Positions 24,042-33,199 of a stretch of DNA of 54,160 bases are shown piece by piece. How positions within the stretch are numbered: position 1 is the first letter of the stretch; the number at the start of each line of letters is the position of its first letter. The stretch is from contig NZ_JABERD010000048.1 in the NCBI RefSeq assembly GCF_013044505.1, positions 1-54,160 of the forward strand, given 5' to 3'. Origin of the DNA: Streptomyces sp. S3(2020) (lineage in GTDB: Bacteria; Actinomycetota; Actinomycetes; Streptomycetales; Streptomycetaceae). The notes under the pieces were generated by a model. The model was not told the origin of the DNA. It saw only the letters and a list, made by a program, of their open reading frames with translations, and ran no database searches. The translations under genes and the position numbers were made by a program.

Positions 24042-24308
24042 ATGCGATACGAGGAGACAGCGAAGCTCACCACCGCGAGAGCCCTGGTTCCAGTGGCCAT
24101 CCTTGTTATTTCGCCCGTGCTGCTGATAGCCGGAGCGCCTGTCCGTCGCCGATACCTTCGCTACGTCTACCGGGATGAAGCCCCACTGATCCTGGACAAG
24201 AAGCAGGGCCGAGTCAGCGTCCACTGGTTCGTGGTCACCAGCCCTCTTCTCGCATGGCTCTGCTGGCCCACAGAGTCACTCGCTCGACTCATCTCACGCC
24301 GAGGTTAA
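24042..24308 (+). CDS. small membrane protein (88 aa)
   Basis: The product has two hydrophobic segments (residues ~14-31, ALVPVAILVISPVLLIAG, and ~63-78 around FVVTSPLLAWLCW) with a charged loop between (RRRYLRYVYRDEAPLILDKK). There is no recognised motif. The gene faces away from the repeat/membrane pair to its left and converges with the next gene. Confidence 0.55.
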   Translation: MRYEETAKLTTARALVPVAILVISPVLLIAGAPVRRRYLRYVYRDEAPLILDKKQGRVSVHWFVVTSPLLAWLCWPTESLARLISRRG

Positions 24309-24315
24309 ACGCGGT

Positions 24316-24672
24316 TCAACCATCGGCGTTCGGCGAGGCCGCGGCGACGGTGACCTGGGCGGTCCAGGACCCTGCTTCCCGAGGCAGATCCCAGGTGACG
24401 TCGATGCGTACGTCGTGAAAGTCGTGTGCGAGTCCTGCCACCATGGCCGCCGCGGCGGCCCGTGCCTCGGCAGGTCCGACGTCGAGGGGAACGTCGGCAA
24501 GTTGTCCGCAGAGCATCCCGCCTTCCCTGGTGAGGACACTGTGGCGCCAGCCGTCCGGCGTCGCGATCAGGACGATGCCCGTCGGCATGCCGAAGCGACG
24601 TTGCCTCTTCTTCTCCCGTTTTCGCCTGTGGCCGTCGCTGATATCCGTGCCGGGCTTGTTGCCGCCTGCCAT
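24316..24672 (-). CDS. hypothetical protein (118 aa)
   Basis: The start ATG 24672 has GGGGG about seven bases upstream. A basic N-terminus (HRRKREKKRQRR) is followed by a compact domain (GIVLIATPDGWRHSVLTREG, a helix of repeated alanines, then a strand-rich end FHDVRIDVTWDLP and WTAQVTVAAA). This looks like a small folded domain of unknown function with a basic, possibly nucleic-acid-binding arm. No partner gene is evident. Confidence 0.6.
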   Translation of the reverse strand: MAGGNKPGTDISDGHRRKREKKRQRRFGMPTGIVLIATPDGWRHSVLTREGGMLCGQLADVPLDVGPAEARAAAAAMVAGLAHDFHDVRIDVTWDLPREAGSWTAQVTVAAASPNADG

Positions 24673-24704
24673 GAGCGCCCCCGCTGAAGATCACGTCGTG
24701 CTGC

Positions 24705-24947
24705 GTGAGAGCAGCCTACGAGGCTCTGTCTGCACTGCTGGTGCCGCTTGGAACGACGGCGTCTGGTGTCCCTCTGGCCGTGAGCGGGGCGGCTGAAGTC
24801 GTGGCCCGTCCTGTCGCTGAGAGGGGTGGCGCCGCGCGTGGCGGCGGCCTGAACGGCCAGTCCCATGGTTACCGGAACTACGCGGACGCCGTCCCGCTCG
24901 TCTTCATCACCCTGGCGCGCTTGCGGGAGCCGGGAGCCGGGGCCTAG
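24705..24947 (+). CDS. doubtful small ORF (80 aa)
   Basis: A high-GC frame from ATG 24705 to TAG 24947 ends SHGYRNYADAVPLVFITLAR. That ending resembles the C-terminus of some transposases, so the frame may be a relic rather than a gene. No ribosome binding site is visible. It may equally be chance. Confidence 0.25.
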   Translation: MRAAYEALSALLVPLGTTASGVPLAVSGAAEVVARPVAERGGAARGGGLNGQSHGYRNYADAVPLVFITLARLREPGAGA

Positions 24948-25322
24948 GCGTCGTCGTCATGGGCTTCTGCCCGAATCTCTTGTGCGGCGAGGGCTTTGTG
25001 GAGGCTGGGTGGTTGGTGTCTGGCGGGCGTGATTGTTTCACCGGGTAAGCCCGGTTCGGACCGGTTGTAAGGGTGCTGACCTGGGCTTATAAGGCTGTGA
25101 TAAAGGTCACCGGCGATGGTTCTGTATGCCCGTTTGGTCCTCTGTTCACAGGTTGTTCATGGGAGTTACCGTCTCGCTTCACTGATCAACTACCGGGTTG
25201 AGTCGGCGCCGTCGTGCTGGGGAGCACGGCCGGTTCCGCCTGGGCGCTGAGCAGTCCTGTTTGTGTTTCTCGGTTCGTGGCTCCTGGCCGTTTGGTGCGC
25301 GGGGGTTGTGTGGGGGGTTCGG
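24948..25322. other. upstream region of the RHS gene
   Basis: No gene with a good start was found here. The stretch 25020-25170 has AT-richer patches (GCTTATAAGG, TGTGATAAAGG near 25085-25105) that could hold the RHS promoter, but I cannot fix -35/-10 boxes. A short frame reading from GTG 25263 into the RHS gene is the alternative N-terminus discussed there. Confidence 0.3.
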
Positions 25323-28300
25323 GTGGCTGCTCGGCGTGCGCGTTGGTTGTCCGTGACGGTGGCGGGCGCGGTGTTGGCCGGTCTGTTGTCGACCGGGTCG
25401 GTGGTGAGCCCGCCTGCTGCGGTCGCCGCTTCGGAGGATTCGACGCCGTTGGTGCCGTCGCAGTCGTTGGGGACGGTTGCGGCGCAGGAGGCGGAGGAGG
25501 CCGGGAAGGCGCTGCCGGAGCCGAGCTGGCCCAAGGCCGCTGAGGCGACGGTTGATCTGTCCCAGGCCGGGCCGGGGGAGCCGGGCACGGTCACCGCGCA
25601 GTCGGCGGCCACCCCGAGCGAGACGGCTGAGGACACCGCGACCGAGGTTGCCGAGGTGGTCGAGGTGGCCCCCGCACCCGCGCCCGAGGGTGCTGCCGCT
25701 CAGCTGACCGGCGCCCGGCTGGCCGCCGATGACACATCTCCCACACCGTCAGACACCACCACTGCCGCGGACGCTGACGCGGCGGCCCAGACGGCGAGCC
25801 CGGAAGCCTCCGCTTCCGCCACCAGTGAGCCGGGCACAGACGCCTCGGTACAGCCGTCGGAGTCCGCTTCTGACGAGGCCACCTCTCCGGCCGATGATCC
25901 GGTTGAGCCGGGTGCGGGGTTGGTGTCGCCGGAGCAGGTGGATGTGCGGGTGCTGGACCGCGAGGAGATCGCTGCGGCCGGTGGTGTGGGTCTGGGGGTG
26001 CAGGTGACCCGCACCGACGGCGTGAGTACGCCGGGTCGGGTGCAGGTAGCGATCGACTACTCAGGTTTCGAGTACGCCTTCGGGGGTGATTTCGCGTCCC
26101 GGCTGCGGCTGGTGAAGGTTCCGGTGTGTGCGTTGCAGACCCCGGAGGCGGAAGGCTGCACGGACCGCGAGTTCGTCCCCGTCGACAACGACACCGCGGC
26201 GGGCACCCTGACGGCGACGGTGACGGCCGAGCCGGACAGCGACGGTCTGTCCACGCAGCTGGGCGCGGACTCGGGCTCTGCTTTCCTGCTGGGCACCGGT
26301 TCGTCGTCGGACAAGGGCGATTACCGCGCCTCCACGCTGTCGCCGACGGGTTCGTGGGAGGTGGCGACCGGTTCGGGTGCGTTCTCCTACAGCCTGCCCG
26401 TCAGCCTTCCCGCCCCGGCGATGGGGGAGGCTCCCTCGCTGGGGATGTCGTACAACTCGCAGTCGGTGGACGGGCGGACGTCGGCGTCGAACAATCAGGC
26501 GTCCTGGGTCGGCATGGGCTGGGATCTGAATGTCGGCTTCATCGAGCGGCGTTACCGCAGCTGCACGCAGGACGGCCTGTCCGGTATCGGTGACTTGTGC
26601 TGGGACTCGCCCAACACCGCGGAGGAGCCCGACGGTGCGGTCTACGTCATCAGCCTCAACGGTGTGACCTCGACGCTGGTGCAGGACAACACCGGCACCG
26701 GCTCCTACCACCTGCAGAACGACCCGGGCTGGCGGGTGCAGCACCTGAGCGGCGGGCACGGTGCGGACGACGAGTACTGGGTGATCTCCACCCAGGACGG
26801 CAAGCGCTACTACTTCGGCTGGGGCCGCTCCGAGCGCACCAGCGCCGCCACCTCCTCCGTCTTCACCGTCCCCGTGGTCGGTAACAACACGGGCGAGCCG
26901 TGCCACGCCACCTTCCCGGTGCCGTGTTCGCAGGCCTGGCGGTGGAGCCTGGACCGCATGGTCGATGCGAACGAGGTGGAGTCGGCCTACTTCTACGACA
27001 AGGAGACCAACTACTACCGCTCTGTGGCCGACGTGGACCAGGCCCGCTCCTACACCGCGAGCGGCTACCTGACGGCGATCGAGTACGGCTGGCCGGCCCA
27101 GATTGCCGGCTCCAAGCCGACCGGCAAGGTCGTTCTGTCGCATGTGGGCCGGTGCGTGGAGCGTATGCAGGAGACCGACCCGCTGCGCGACGCGGTGGAC
27201 GCCTGCCCGTCGATCAAGACCACCCCCGGCTCCTACCCCGACGTCCCGATCGACCTGCTGTGTGACGGCACGTCGGCGGACTACAACTGCGCGGGCAAGA
27301 CGTACTATCCGACGTTCTTCAGCAAGGACATGCTGTGGGACATCGAGACGTTCGTGCTCAACACGGGCATGAACGGCTGGGACCGGGTGCAGGAGTACCA
27401 GACCAAGCATGCCCTGCCCAATCCGGACGGCACGATCGGCAAGACGCTGTGGCTGGACTACGTCCAGCGCAAGACCTACGGCACGGGCACGGACATCGTT
27501 CTGCCGGTGATCAACTTCAACGGTGTCGACCTGGACAACAAGGTCGGCTCCACCGAGCTGAACTTCCGCCGCCTCAACACGATCCACGGTGATCTGGGCG
27601 CGACCACCACCGTCTCCTACGGCTCGCCCAACCCGTGCAGCATCGATGATTTGCCCACGCAGGCGTCGAACACGAAGGACTGTTTCTGGCAGAAGTGGAC
27701 CCCTGAGGGCGAGACCGATTCCCGGTCCGGCTGGTTCAAGAAGTTCCTGGTCACCAAGGTGACCGTCGATCCGACGGTGACCGAGAGCCAGGACGGCGCC
27801 CCGGAGATGACCACCAGCTACGACTACCAGGGCGGCGCCGGCTGGCGCTTCACCAACGACCCGCTCACCGCGGATGCGGACGAGACGTGGTCGGACTGGC
27901 GCGGCTACCAGCGCGTCGAGGTCACCACCGGCACCGGCGCGGTGAAGCACTCCACCTTCCATTGGCTCTACCGCGGTCTGGACGGCGACCGCACCTCCAA
28001 GGACACCAGCGACACCCGCTCGGTGAAGGTCTACGACGGTGAAGGCACCGCCTACACCGACTCGCCCTGGCTCCAGGGCAAGACCATCGAAACCTCCAAG
28101 CGGGATGACACCGGCAGCTCGCAGCAGCGGGTCTTCCACCACTACTGGGACCACAACACCGCCCAGTACGAGGGCCTGCCCGACGCCCGTTTCGTCCGCG
28201 AGGACGAGACCACCACCCTCACCAAGATCTCCACCGGCTGGCGCACCCACGTCGTCCAGAACGAATACGAGTCCGCCGAACCCGCCTCGGGCACCTACGG

Positions 28301-31300
28301 TCTGCCGCTGCGCACCGACGACCAGGGCGAAGCCGGCGTCGCCGACAACCGCTGCACCACCTACGGCCGCGCCTACAACACCGACCTGTACGAAGGCACC
28401 AGCATCCAGCGCTGGACCGTCCTGGGAGACGAGATCCGGCACTACGCAACCGTCGGCAGCGGCTGCGACGGCCGGACCTCGGCCAACCAGGACGGCTACA
28501 CCGTCACCCTCTACGACAACGCCGCCGATGTGGCGGGCAACAAGCCGGTCGACGGCAACCGAACCGAGACCCGCTCCCACGCCAGTGCCAGCACCACCGA
28601 CTTCGTCAAGGCCAAGGCCGGATACGACGACGCCGGCCGGGTGATCTGGACCGAGGACGCGGACCGCAACCGCACCACCACCACCTACAGCCCGGCCAAC
28701 ACCTGGCCCCTCGACGGCATCACCACCACGACCCCCAAGCCCGGCAACGCCGTCACCGACCTGCGCCCGGCCCTCGCCTCCACCGTGTGGACGTCACGTT
28801 TCTGGGGCGTGCCGTATCAGACCAAGGACGCCAACGGACAGACCACCAAGGTCACCCTGGATGCCGCGGGTCGTCCCACCGAAGTGGCGAAGCCGACTGA
28901 GACCGGCACCTCGCCCTCGCTGAAGTACAGCTACAGCATCCCCACCTCCACCAACAGCGGCGGCGTCCCGGACTCGGTCGACGGCTTCCCCCGGGTGGCC
29001 AGTCACACCCTGCAGTCCGGCACCACCTACCTGTCCTCCTACGCCTACACCGACGGCCTCGGCCGCGCCCGGGAGACGCAGTCTCCGATCCCGGACGACG
29101 AGGATGTAGCGAACCGGCAGGTCGCCATCACCCGCTACGACACCTCGGGCAATGTCACCGGCGCCTCGGCGGTCTTCCGTAACCAGGGCACCGCGGGCTC
29201 CGGCGGACCGGTCAGTCCGAAGGTGGAGGACCTGCCGTCCTACACTGATCTGACCCTGGACTGGGCAGGCCGTACCACCATGTCGCAGATCCTGTGGAGT
29301 GACGGCACCACCAGCCGTGCGTCCAACGAAGGCAAGGTGCTGACCGCCTATCACGGCGACTACACCACCGTCACCCCGGCCGCCGCCAAGCCCGTCGACA
29401 CCTACACCGACGTGTACGGGCAGACGTCCAAGGTCGTCGAGTACAACGGCGCCTCCAGCTTCATCACGCTCTACGGCTACACGGCCAAGGGCGCCCTCTC
29501 AAAGATCACCGATTCGCGCGGCAACATCACCAGTTACACCTACGACTGGGCCGGCCAGCGCACCCGAACCGTTGACCCGGACGCGGGCCGAAGCGACACC
29601 ACCTATGACGCCAACGGCCGCATCGCCACCGTCACCAGCAACTACAACCACCCCCTGCCGGGCAGTTCGACGGTCGCGACCTACGGCTACGACAACCTGG
29701 GCCGCAAGACCTCGGTGTCCAGTGCCGGCACCGAACTGGCCTCCTGGTACTGGGACGGCGTCTCCGGCGGCAAGGGCCAGATCACCTCGACGACCAGCCG
29801 GGACACCAGCGGCAACCTCTACACCACCAAGACCGGCAGCTTCGACGACCGCGGCCGCCCGCTGAGCACCACCGTCAGCATCCCTGCCGCCGTCACCGGG
29901 CTCGCCGGCGACCACACCACCAGCTATACCTACGACGCCGCCGACCACGTCACCTCGGTCACCTACCCCGAGGCAGGCGGCCTCGACGAAGAGACCGTCA
30001 CCAACACCTACGACGCCTACGGCCGCCCCAAAACCCTGACCTCGCCCTGGCAGACCTACATCAGGGGCACCGGCTACGACCCCTATGGCCTGCTGACCGA
30101 CCGCACCTACGGCCCGTCCGGCACCACCACCAGCGACGTCACCGCCCATCGCAGCTACAGCTACTACTACGCAGGCGGCACACGGTGGCTGCGAGGCATC
30201 ACCACCACCGTCAACTCCGGCCTGATCACCACCGAGAAGCAGCAGGACCTCTACACCCACGACCGCGACGGCAAGATCCTCAACATACGCGAACAGGCAT
30301 CCGGCCAGACCGCGCAGTCGCAGTGCTTCCGCTACGACGACCAGGCCCGCCTGATCACCTCCTACACCCGCGCCGAGGTCAGCGGCTGCTCCGCGTACAC
30401 CGCCTCCGACTTCACCGGACCAGACCCCTACGAGACGGACTACAACTACGACCGCATGGGCAACCTGCAGTCCGTCACCGACATTGACGCCGCCGGCAGC
30501 GCCACCGTCCGCGACTACCTCTACCCCGGCTACGACGACGCCGGCACCTGGACCAACACCACCGAGGCCGTTGCCCGCCCCCACGCCGTCCGTAAGATCA
30601 ACACCATCGCCGCAGGCGCCACCACCGCGACCGAGGACCTCACCTACGACAACGCCGGCCAGATGGTCAAGCGCGTAGAGCCGGGCAAGACCACCGACTA
30701 CGGCTGGACCAAGCTCGGCCAGCTCGCCACGGTCAAGACCACGACCTCCGGCGGCAGCGCACTGACCCGCTACGCCTACGACGCCGACGGCGCTCTGCTG
30801 GTTCGCACCACCCCCCAGGAAACCGTGGCGTCCATCGGCGGCATGGAACTGCGCACCACCGACGGCACCACGGTCACCGCAACCCGCTACTACACCAGCG
30901 GCGCCACGACCGTGGCCATGCGCACCACCCAAGGCAATACCGCCATCAACGGCAAGGTCACCTACCTCATGGGTGACACTCAGGCCTCCACCCAGCTCGC
31001 CGTCGACGCCACCACTGGCACCACCACCCGCCGCCGCTACACGCCCTTCGGTGACGAACGCAACGGCACCCTGCCCACCGGAACCGACAACGGCTTCCTC
31101 GGCAAAACCGAAGACACCAGCACCGGCCTGTCCCTCCTTGGCGCCCGCGCCTACGACCCCGAACTCGGCCGCTTCCTCAGCCCCGACCCCATCAGCGCAC
31201 CGTACGACCCGCAGAACCTCTCCGCCTACAGCTATAGCGCCAACGACCCCATCAACTACGCCGACCCGTCCGGCCTGTTCAATGTGCCCGCCGCCGGCGG

Positions 31301-32063
31301 CGGCGGCGCAGACGAGCCTGACCCCGTACCAGTTGACGACAGCGAGTCTGGTGGCAGTGGCAGTGGCAGTGAGGGTGGGGGAGACATTGACGAACAACCA
31401 CCAGCTTCAGATGGCTCCGGTGGCTGTGGATCATGGGTAATCCTCTCTGCCCTATGCCAGGATGCTGGAGAGCTATTCTATGGCGTAGTCAGCAACGTCC
31501 CCCACTTGGCTGAATACGGTGGTTGGCTCTTCGACGGCGATTGCCGAAATGGTGGTGGCCCCGGCGAACCGGGCTGTGACTATGGTGCCCAGTTCGATAA
31601 ATGGGTAGCCAGCCATGGCTATGACACCAGCAGCGACTCATATCGAGTTCCCACCGCACTCGCTGCGATTTTTGGTCATCGCCCAGGAGCCCCAACTCCC
31701 AAATTTAAAGGCTTCCCAAATACTTCGAAGCCGATCGTAGGCCGCTTGCCTGATTACGGCCAAACCTCGCTCTATGCGATTGTTAGCTCTAGAGGAACTC
31801 TCATCAAGTGGGGGATATCGGGAAACCCGGTCGGTCGTTATTCAAACCGGCAAATATCCGAAATGGGCGGGGCGCGCATGCAGATCGTTAAGAACTTTGA
31901 CACAAGGCGTGACGCCCTCGATGCAGAGCGATACATGGTTGAGCGGCACCCGGGTCCTGCCAACTACGAAGACCACAGAGGTGCTGTTGCGCCTAGTCAG
32001 TCGTGGGTCAAGGATCTCCAGTATGCAATTGGCGGCGGTCTCTTCAGGGATCTTGGACGCTAG
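25323..32063 (+). CDS. secreted RHS-repeat polymorphic toxin with GIY-YIG-like nuclease tip
   Basis: GTG 25323 is preferred (GGGGGG just upstream). It gives a standard Sec signal (RRARWLSVTVAGAVLAGLLS, cleavage near AVAA); a start at GTG 25263 would add 20 residues. An Ala/Thr/Glu-rich linker follows, then a beta-propeller-like region (SLGMSYNSQSVDGRTS, GMGWDLNVGFIERRY), then many RHS/YD repeats (YDxxGR forms such as YDNLGRKTS). The RHS core ends LLGARAYDPELGRFLSPDPI and YADPSGL. After this boundary the tip is unrelated: a Gly/Asp linker, then in the last ~100 residues SLYAIV, IKWGISGNPVGRYS and DALDAERYMVE, the GIY-YIG/URI pattern with Arg and Glu. It should be a DNA-cutting tip delivered to rivals. 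The tip is lower in GC than the rest. The immunity candidate follows at 32182. Confidence 0.9.
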   Translation: MAARRARWLSVTVAGAVLAGLLSTGSVVSPPAAVAASEDSTPLVPSQSLGTVAAQEAEEAGKALPEPSWPKAAEATVDLSQAGPGEPGTVTAQSAATPSETAEDTATEVAEVVEVAPAPAPEGAAAQLTGARLAADDTSPTPSDTTTAADADAAAQTASPEASASATSEPGTDASVQPSESASDEATSPADDPVEPGAGLVSPEQVDVRVLDREEIAAAGGVGLGVQVTRTDGVSTPGRVQVAIDYSGFEYAFGGDFASRLRLVKVPVCALQTPEAEGCTDREFVPVDNDTAAGTLTATVTAEPDSDGLSTQLGADSGSAFLLGTGSSSDKGDYRASTLSPTGSWEVATGSGAFSYSLPVSLPAPAMGEAPSLGMSYNSQSVDGRTSASNNQASWVGMGWDLNVGFIERRYRSCTQDGLSGIGDLCWDSPNTAEEPDGAVYVISLNGVTSTLVQDNTGTGSYHLQNDPGWRVQHLSGGHGADDEYWVISTQDGKRYYFGWGRSERTSAATSSVFTVPVVGNNTGEPCHATFPVPCSQAWRWSLDRMVDANEVESAYFYDKETNYYRSVADVDQARSYTASGYLTAIEYGWPAQIAGSKPTGKVVLSHVGRCVERMQETDPLRDAVDACPSIKTTPGSYPDVPIDLLCDGTSADYNCAGKTYYPTFFSKDMLWDIETFVLNTGMNGWDRVQEYQTKHALPNPDGTIGKTLWLDYVQRKTYGTGTDIVLPVINFNGVDLDNKVGSTELNFRRLNTIHGDLGATTTVSYGSPNPCSIDDLPTQASNTKDCFWQKWTPEGETDSRSGWFKKFLVTKVTVDPTVTESQDGAPEMTTSYDYQGGAGWRFTNDPLTADADETWSDWRGYQRVEVTTGTGAVKHSTFHWLYRGLDGDRTSKDTSDTRSVKVYDGEGTAYTDSPWLQGKTIETSKRDDTGSSQQRVFHHYWDHNTAQYEGLPDARFVREDETTTLTKISTGWRTHVVQNEYESAEPASGTYGLPLRTDDQGEAGVADNRCTTYGRAYNTDLYEGTSIQRWTVLGDEIRHYATVGSGCDGRTSANQDGYTVTLYDNAADVAGNKPVDGNRTETRSHASASTTDFVKAKAGYDDAGRVIWTEDADRNRTTTTYSPANTWPLDGITTTTPKPGNAVTDLRPALASTVWTSRFWGVPYQTKDANGQTTKVTLDAAGRPTEVAKPTETGTSPSLKYSYSIPTSTNSGGVPDSVDGFPRVASHTLQSGTTYLSSYAYTDGLGRARETQSPIPDDEDVANRQVAITRYDTSGNVTGASAVFRNQGTAGSGGPVSPKVEDLPSYTDLTLDWAGRTTMSQILWSDGTTSRASNEGKVLTAYHGDYTTVTPAAAKPVDTYTDVYGQTSKVVEYNGASSFITLYGYTAKGALSKITDSRGNITSYTYDWAGQRTRTVDPDAGRSDTTYDANGRIATVTSNYNHPLPGSSTVATYGYDNLGRKTSVSSAGTELASWYWDGVSGGKGQITSTTSRDTSGNLYTTKTGSFDDRGRPLSTTVSIPAAVTGLAGDHTTSYTYDAADHVTSVTYPEAGGLDEETVTNTYDAYGRPKTLTSPWQTYIRGTGYDPYGLLTDRTYGPSGTTTSDVTAHRSYSYYYAGGTRWLRGITTTVNSGLITTEKQQDLYTHDRDGKILNIREQASGQTAQSQCFRYDDQARLITSYTRAEVSGCSAYTASDFTGPDPYETDYNYDRMGNLQSVTDIDAAGSATVRDYLYPGYDDAGTWTNTTEAVARPHAVRKINTIAAGATTATEDLTYDNAGQMVKRVEPGKTTDYGWTKLGQLATVKTTTSGGSALTRYAYDADGALLVRTTPQETVASIGGMELRTTDGTTVTATRYYTSGATTVAMRTTQGNTAINGKVTYLMGDTQASTQLAVDATTGTTTRRRYTPFGDERNGTLPTGTDNGFLGKTEDTSTGLSLLGARAYDPELGRFLSPDPISAPYDPQNLSAYSYSANDPINYADPSGLFNVPAAGGGGADEPDPVPVDDSESGGSGSGSEGGGDIDEQPPASDGSGGCGSWVILSALCQDAGELFYGVVSNVPHLAEYGGWLFDGDCRNGGGPGEPGCDYGAQFDKWVASHGYDTSSDSYRVPTALAAIFGHRPGAPTPKFKGFPNTSKPIVGRLPDYGQTSLYAIVSSRGTLIKWGISGNPVGRYSNRQISEMGGARMQIVKNFDTRRDALDAERYMVERHPGPANYEDHRGAVAPSQSWVKDLQYAIGGGLFRDLGR

Positions 32064-32071
32064 CAGTGACT

Positions 32072-32099
32072 GTACGGCCGGGTGCATCCTCGGCCGTAC
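32072..32099. terminator. hairpin between RHS toxin and immunity gene
   Basis: GTACGGCCG at 32072-32080 and CGGCCGTAC at 32091-32099 form a perfect 9-bp stem with a 10-base loop, just after the toxin stop. There is no T-run, so it may be a weak or attenuating terminator, or protect the toxin mRNA 3' end. It leaves room for a separate immunity promoter before 32182. Confidence 0.5.
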
Positions 32100-32181
32100 G
32101 TCGTCAGATACTTCCGGCTGGTATTCTTCGTCTGACACGCAGGTGTCGATTGAATCTTGCGTAGCCTAGAGAAGGTGAAGT

Positions 32182-32511
32182 ATGTCTGTTCTGGGTGGTG
32201 CTTATTGCTTCATCGAAAATGAACGCGGGGAGCGCTACGATAACCCTTCCGAGGACTTGGTCTTTGAGTTCATCGATGCCCTGAGCCTGCGCGATAATGG
32301 GTCCTTCGTTGTGGAGCCGGTAGAGAGTTCTGCCGATTGGTACGTTTCGGTAGCATTGCTTGAAAGTGGCGATTTTGAAACTGTCTATCGTTGCTCAAGT
32401 CGAGGCGAGCATCGAGTGGTAGTTGGAAATTCGCCATCCGAAATTGCTTATGATGTGACCGTCTGGATTTCGGGACTTCCGAGTTCATTGAAGAATCGTC
32501 GCGCTGTGTGA
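32182..32511 (+). CDS. candidate immunity protein for the RHS toxin
   Basis: This 109-residue acidic, strand-rich protein (LGGAYCFIENERGERYDNPS, VFEFIDALSLRDNGSFVVEP, WYVSVALLESGDF) starts at ATG 32182 with GAAGGTGA about four bases upstream, a good ribosome binding site. It lies 118 bases after the toxin stop on the same strand and shares the toxin tip's lower GC. Position, size and composition fit an immunity protein binding the GIY-YIG-like tip. I do not recognise the exact Imm family. Its 3' half is antisense to the tail of the gene at 32270-33199. Confidence 0.72.
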   Translation: MSVLGGAYCFIENERGERYDNPSEDLVFEFIDALSLRDNGSFVVEPVESSADWYVSVALLESGDFETVYRCSSRGEHRVVVGNSPSEIAYDVTVWISGLPSSLKNRRAV

Positions 32512-33199
32512 GCGCAGTGGCTGAGAGCGAGGCCTGCTCCTGCCGCAGCGCGTCATCCTGCGCGAGTTCGGCCCGCGCCTTCTGCGCTGCTGCGGCCAGT
32601 CGCTCGGCTCGCTGGGCGTGATTGTCGGCGAGGCTGCGGAACTGGCCGAACTCCGCTACGGCCTGGGCGTGAGAGGGGACGGTGAGCGGGGTGGTGGCTA
32701 GGGTCCCGCAGGCCTCGATCACCTTGCCGCGGTGGACGTCGCGCTCCTCGAGCGCGCGCTGGTGGGCGCGGATCGCGGATCGGTGGGCGTCGCGCTGTGC
32801 GTCGCTGAGCAGACCGGCACGCATCCGCTGGCCGCGGTCGGCGATCTGGGCGAGCTGGCGCCAGTCCGCACCGATGGTGTCGAAGTCGGCCACGGGGGCG
32901 CCCTCGGAGGCCCGGAAGTGGGCTTCGGGGGCCTGCACGCGACCGGTCAGCCGTTTTAGCGCCCGGTCCGTGTCGCTGATGTCGGAGCGGACGTCGTCAC
33001 CCAGCTCACCCAGCTCGTCCTGGAAGCGGGAGATGTCGCCGCGGATGTCGCGCAGTTCGTAGTCGAGATCGTCGACCTGCCCCAGCTTCGAGCGCAGCGA
33101 GTCGACCTCGCTTTCCAGGTCGGAGACTTCGCTCTCCAGGGACCTGGTGCGGCTGTCGAGCCGGTTGACCTGGGGGCCGTAGTGGTCGCTCATGCTCAC
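32270..33199 (-). CDS. coiled-coil protein, 3' end probably replaced by the toxin/immunity insertion
   Basis: The start is GTG 33199 (overlapping the upstream stop) or ATG 33193. Residues ~10-85 are a long coiled coil (DSRTRSLESEVSDLESEVDS and following heptads). Residues ~110-225 are helical with many Arg/Glu/Ala (RMRAGLLSDAQRDAHRSAIR, AQRAERLAAAAQKARAELAQ). From about residue 229 the frame is the antisense of the immunity gene and has Ser/Arg/His-rich junk composition. The true gene was therefore probably cut near 32515 and now reads through. It is coupled to the membrane-protein gene upstream; together they may form a membrane-tethered complex of unknown role. Confidence 0.65.
   Translation of the reverse strand: MSMSDHYGPQVNRLDSRTRSLESEVSDLESEVDSLRSKLGQVDDLDYELRDIRGDISRFQDELGELGDDVRSDISDTDRALKRLTGRVQAPEAHFRASEGAPVADFDTIGADWRQLAQIADRGQRMRAGLLSDAQRDAHRSAIRAHQRALEERDVHRGKVIEACGTLATTPLTVPSHAQAVAEFGQFRSLADNHAQRAERLAAAAQKARAELAQDDALRQEQASLSATALTQRDDSSMNSEVPKSRRSHHKQFRMANFQLPLDARLDLSNDRQFQNRHFQAMLPKRTNRQNSLPAPQRRTHYRAGSGHR

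Noticed and set aside
26061..28580. Long reverse-strand open frame (839 codons) inside the RHS gene
   Set aside because: It is the antisense of a strongly supported RHS coding region; low-complexity Val/Gly/Arg composition and no start signal mark it as a high-GC shadow.
29499..31397. Second long reverse-strand frame (632 codons) inside the RHS gene
   Set aside because: It is the antisense of the YD repeats, extremely Gly/Val-rich, and no known motif is present.
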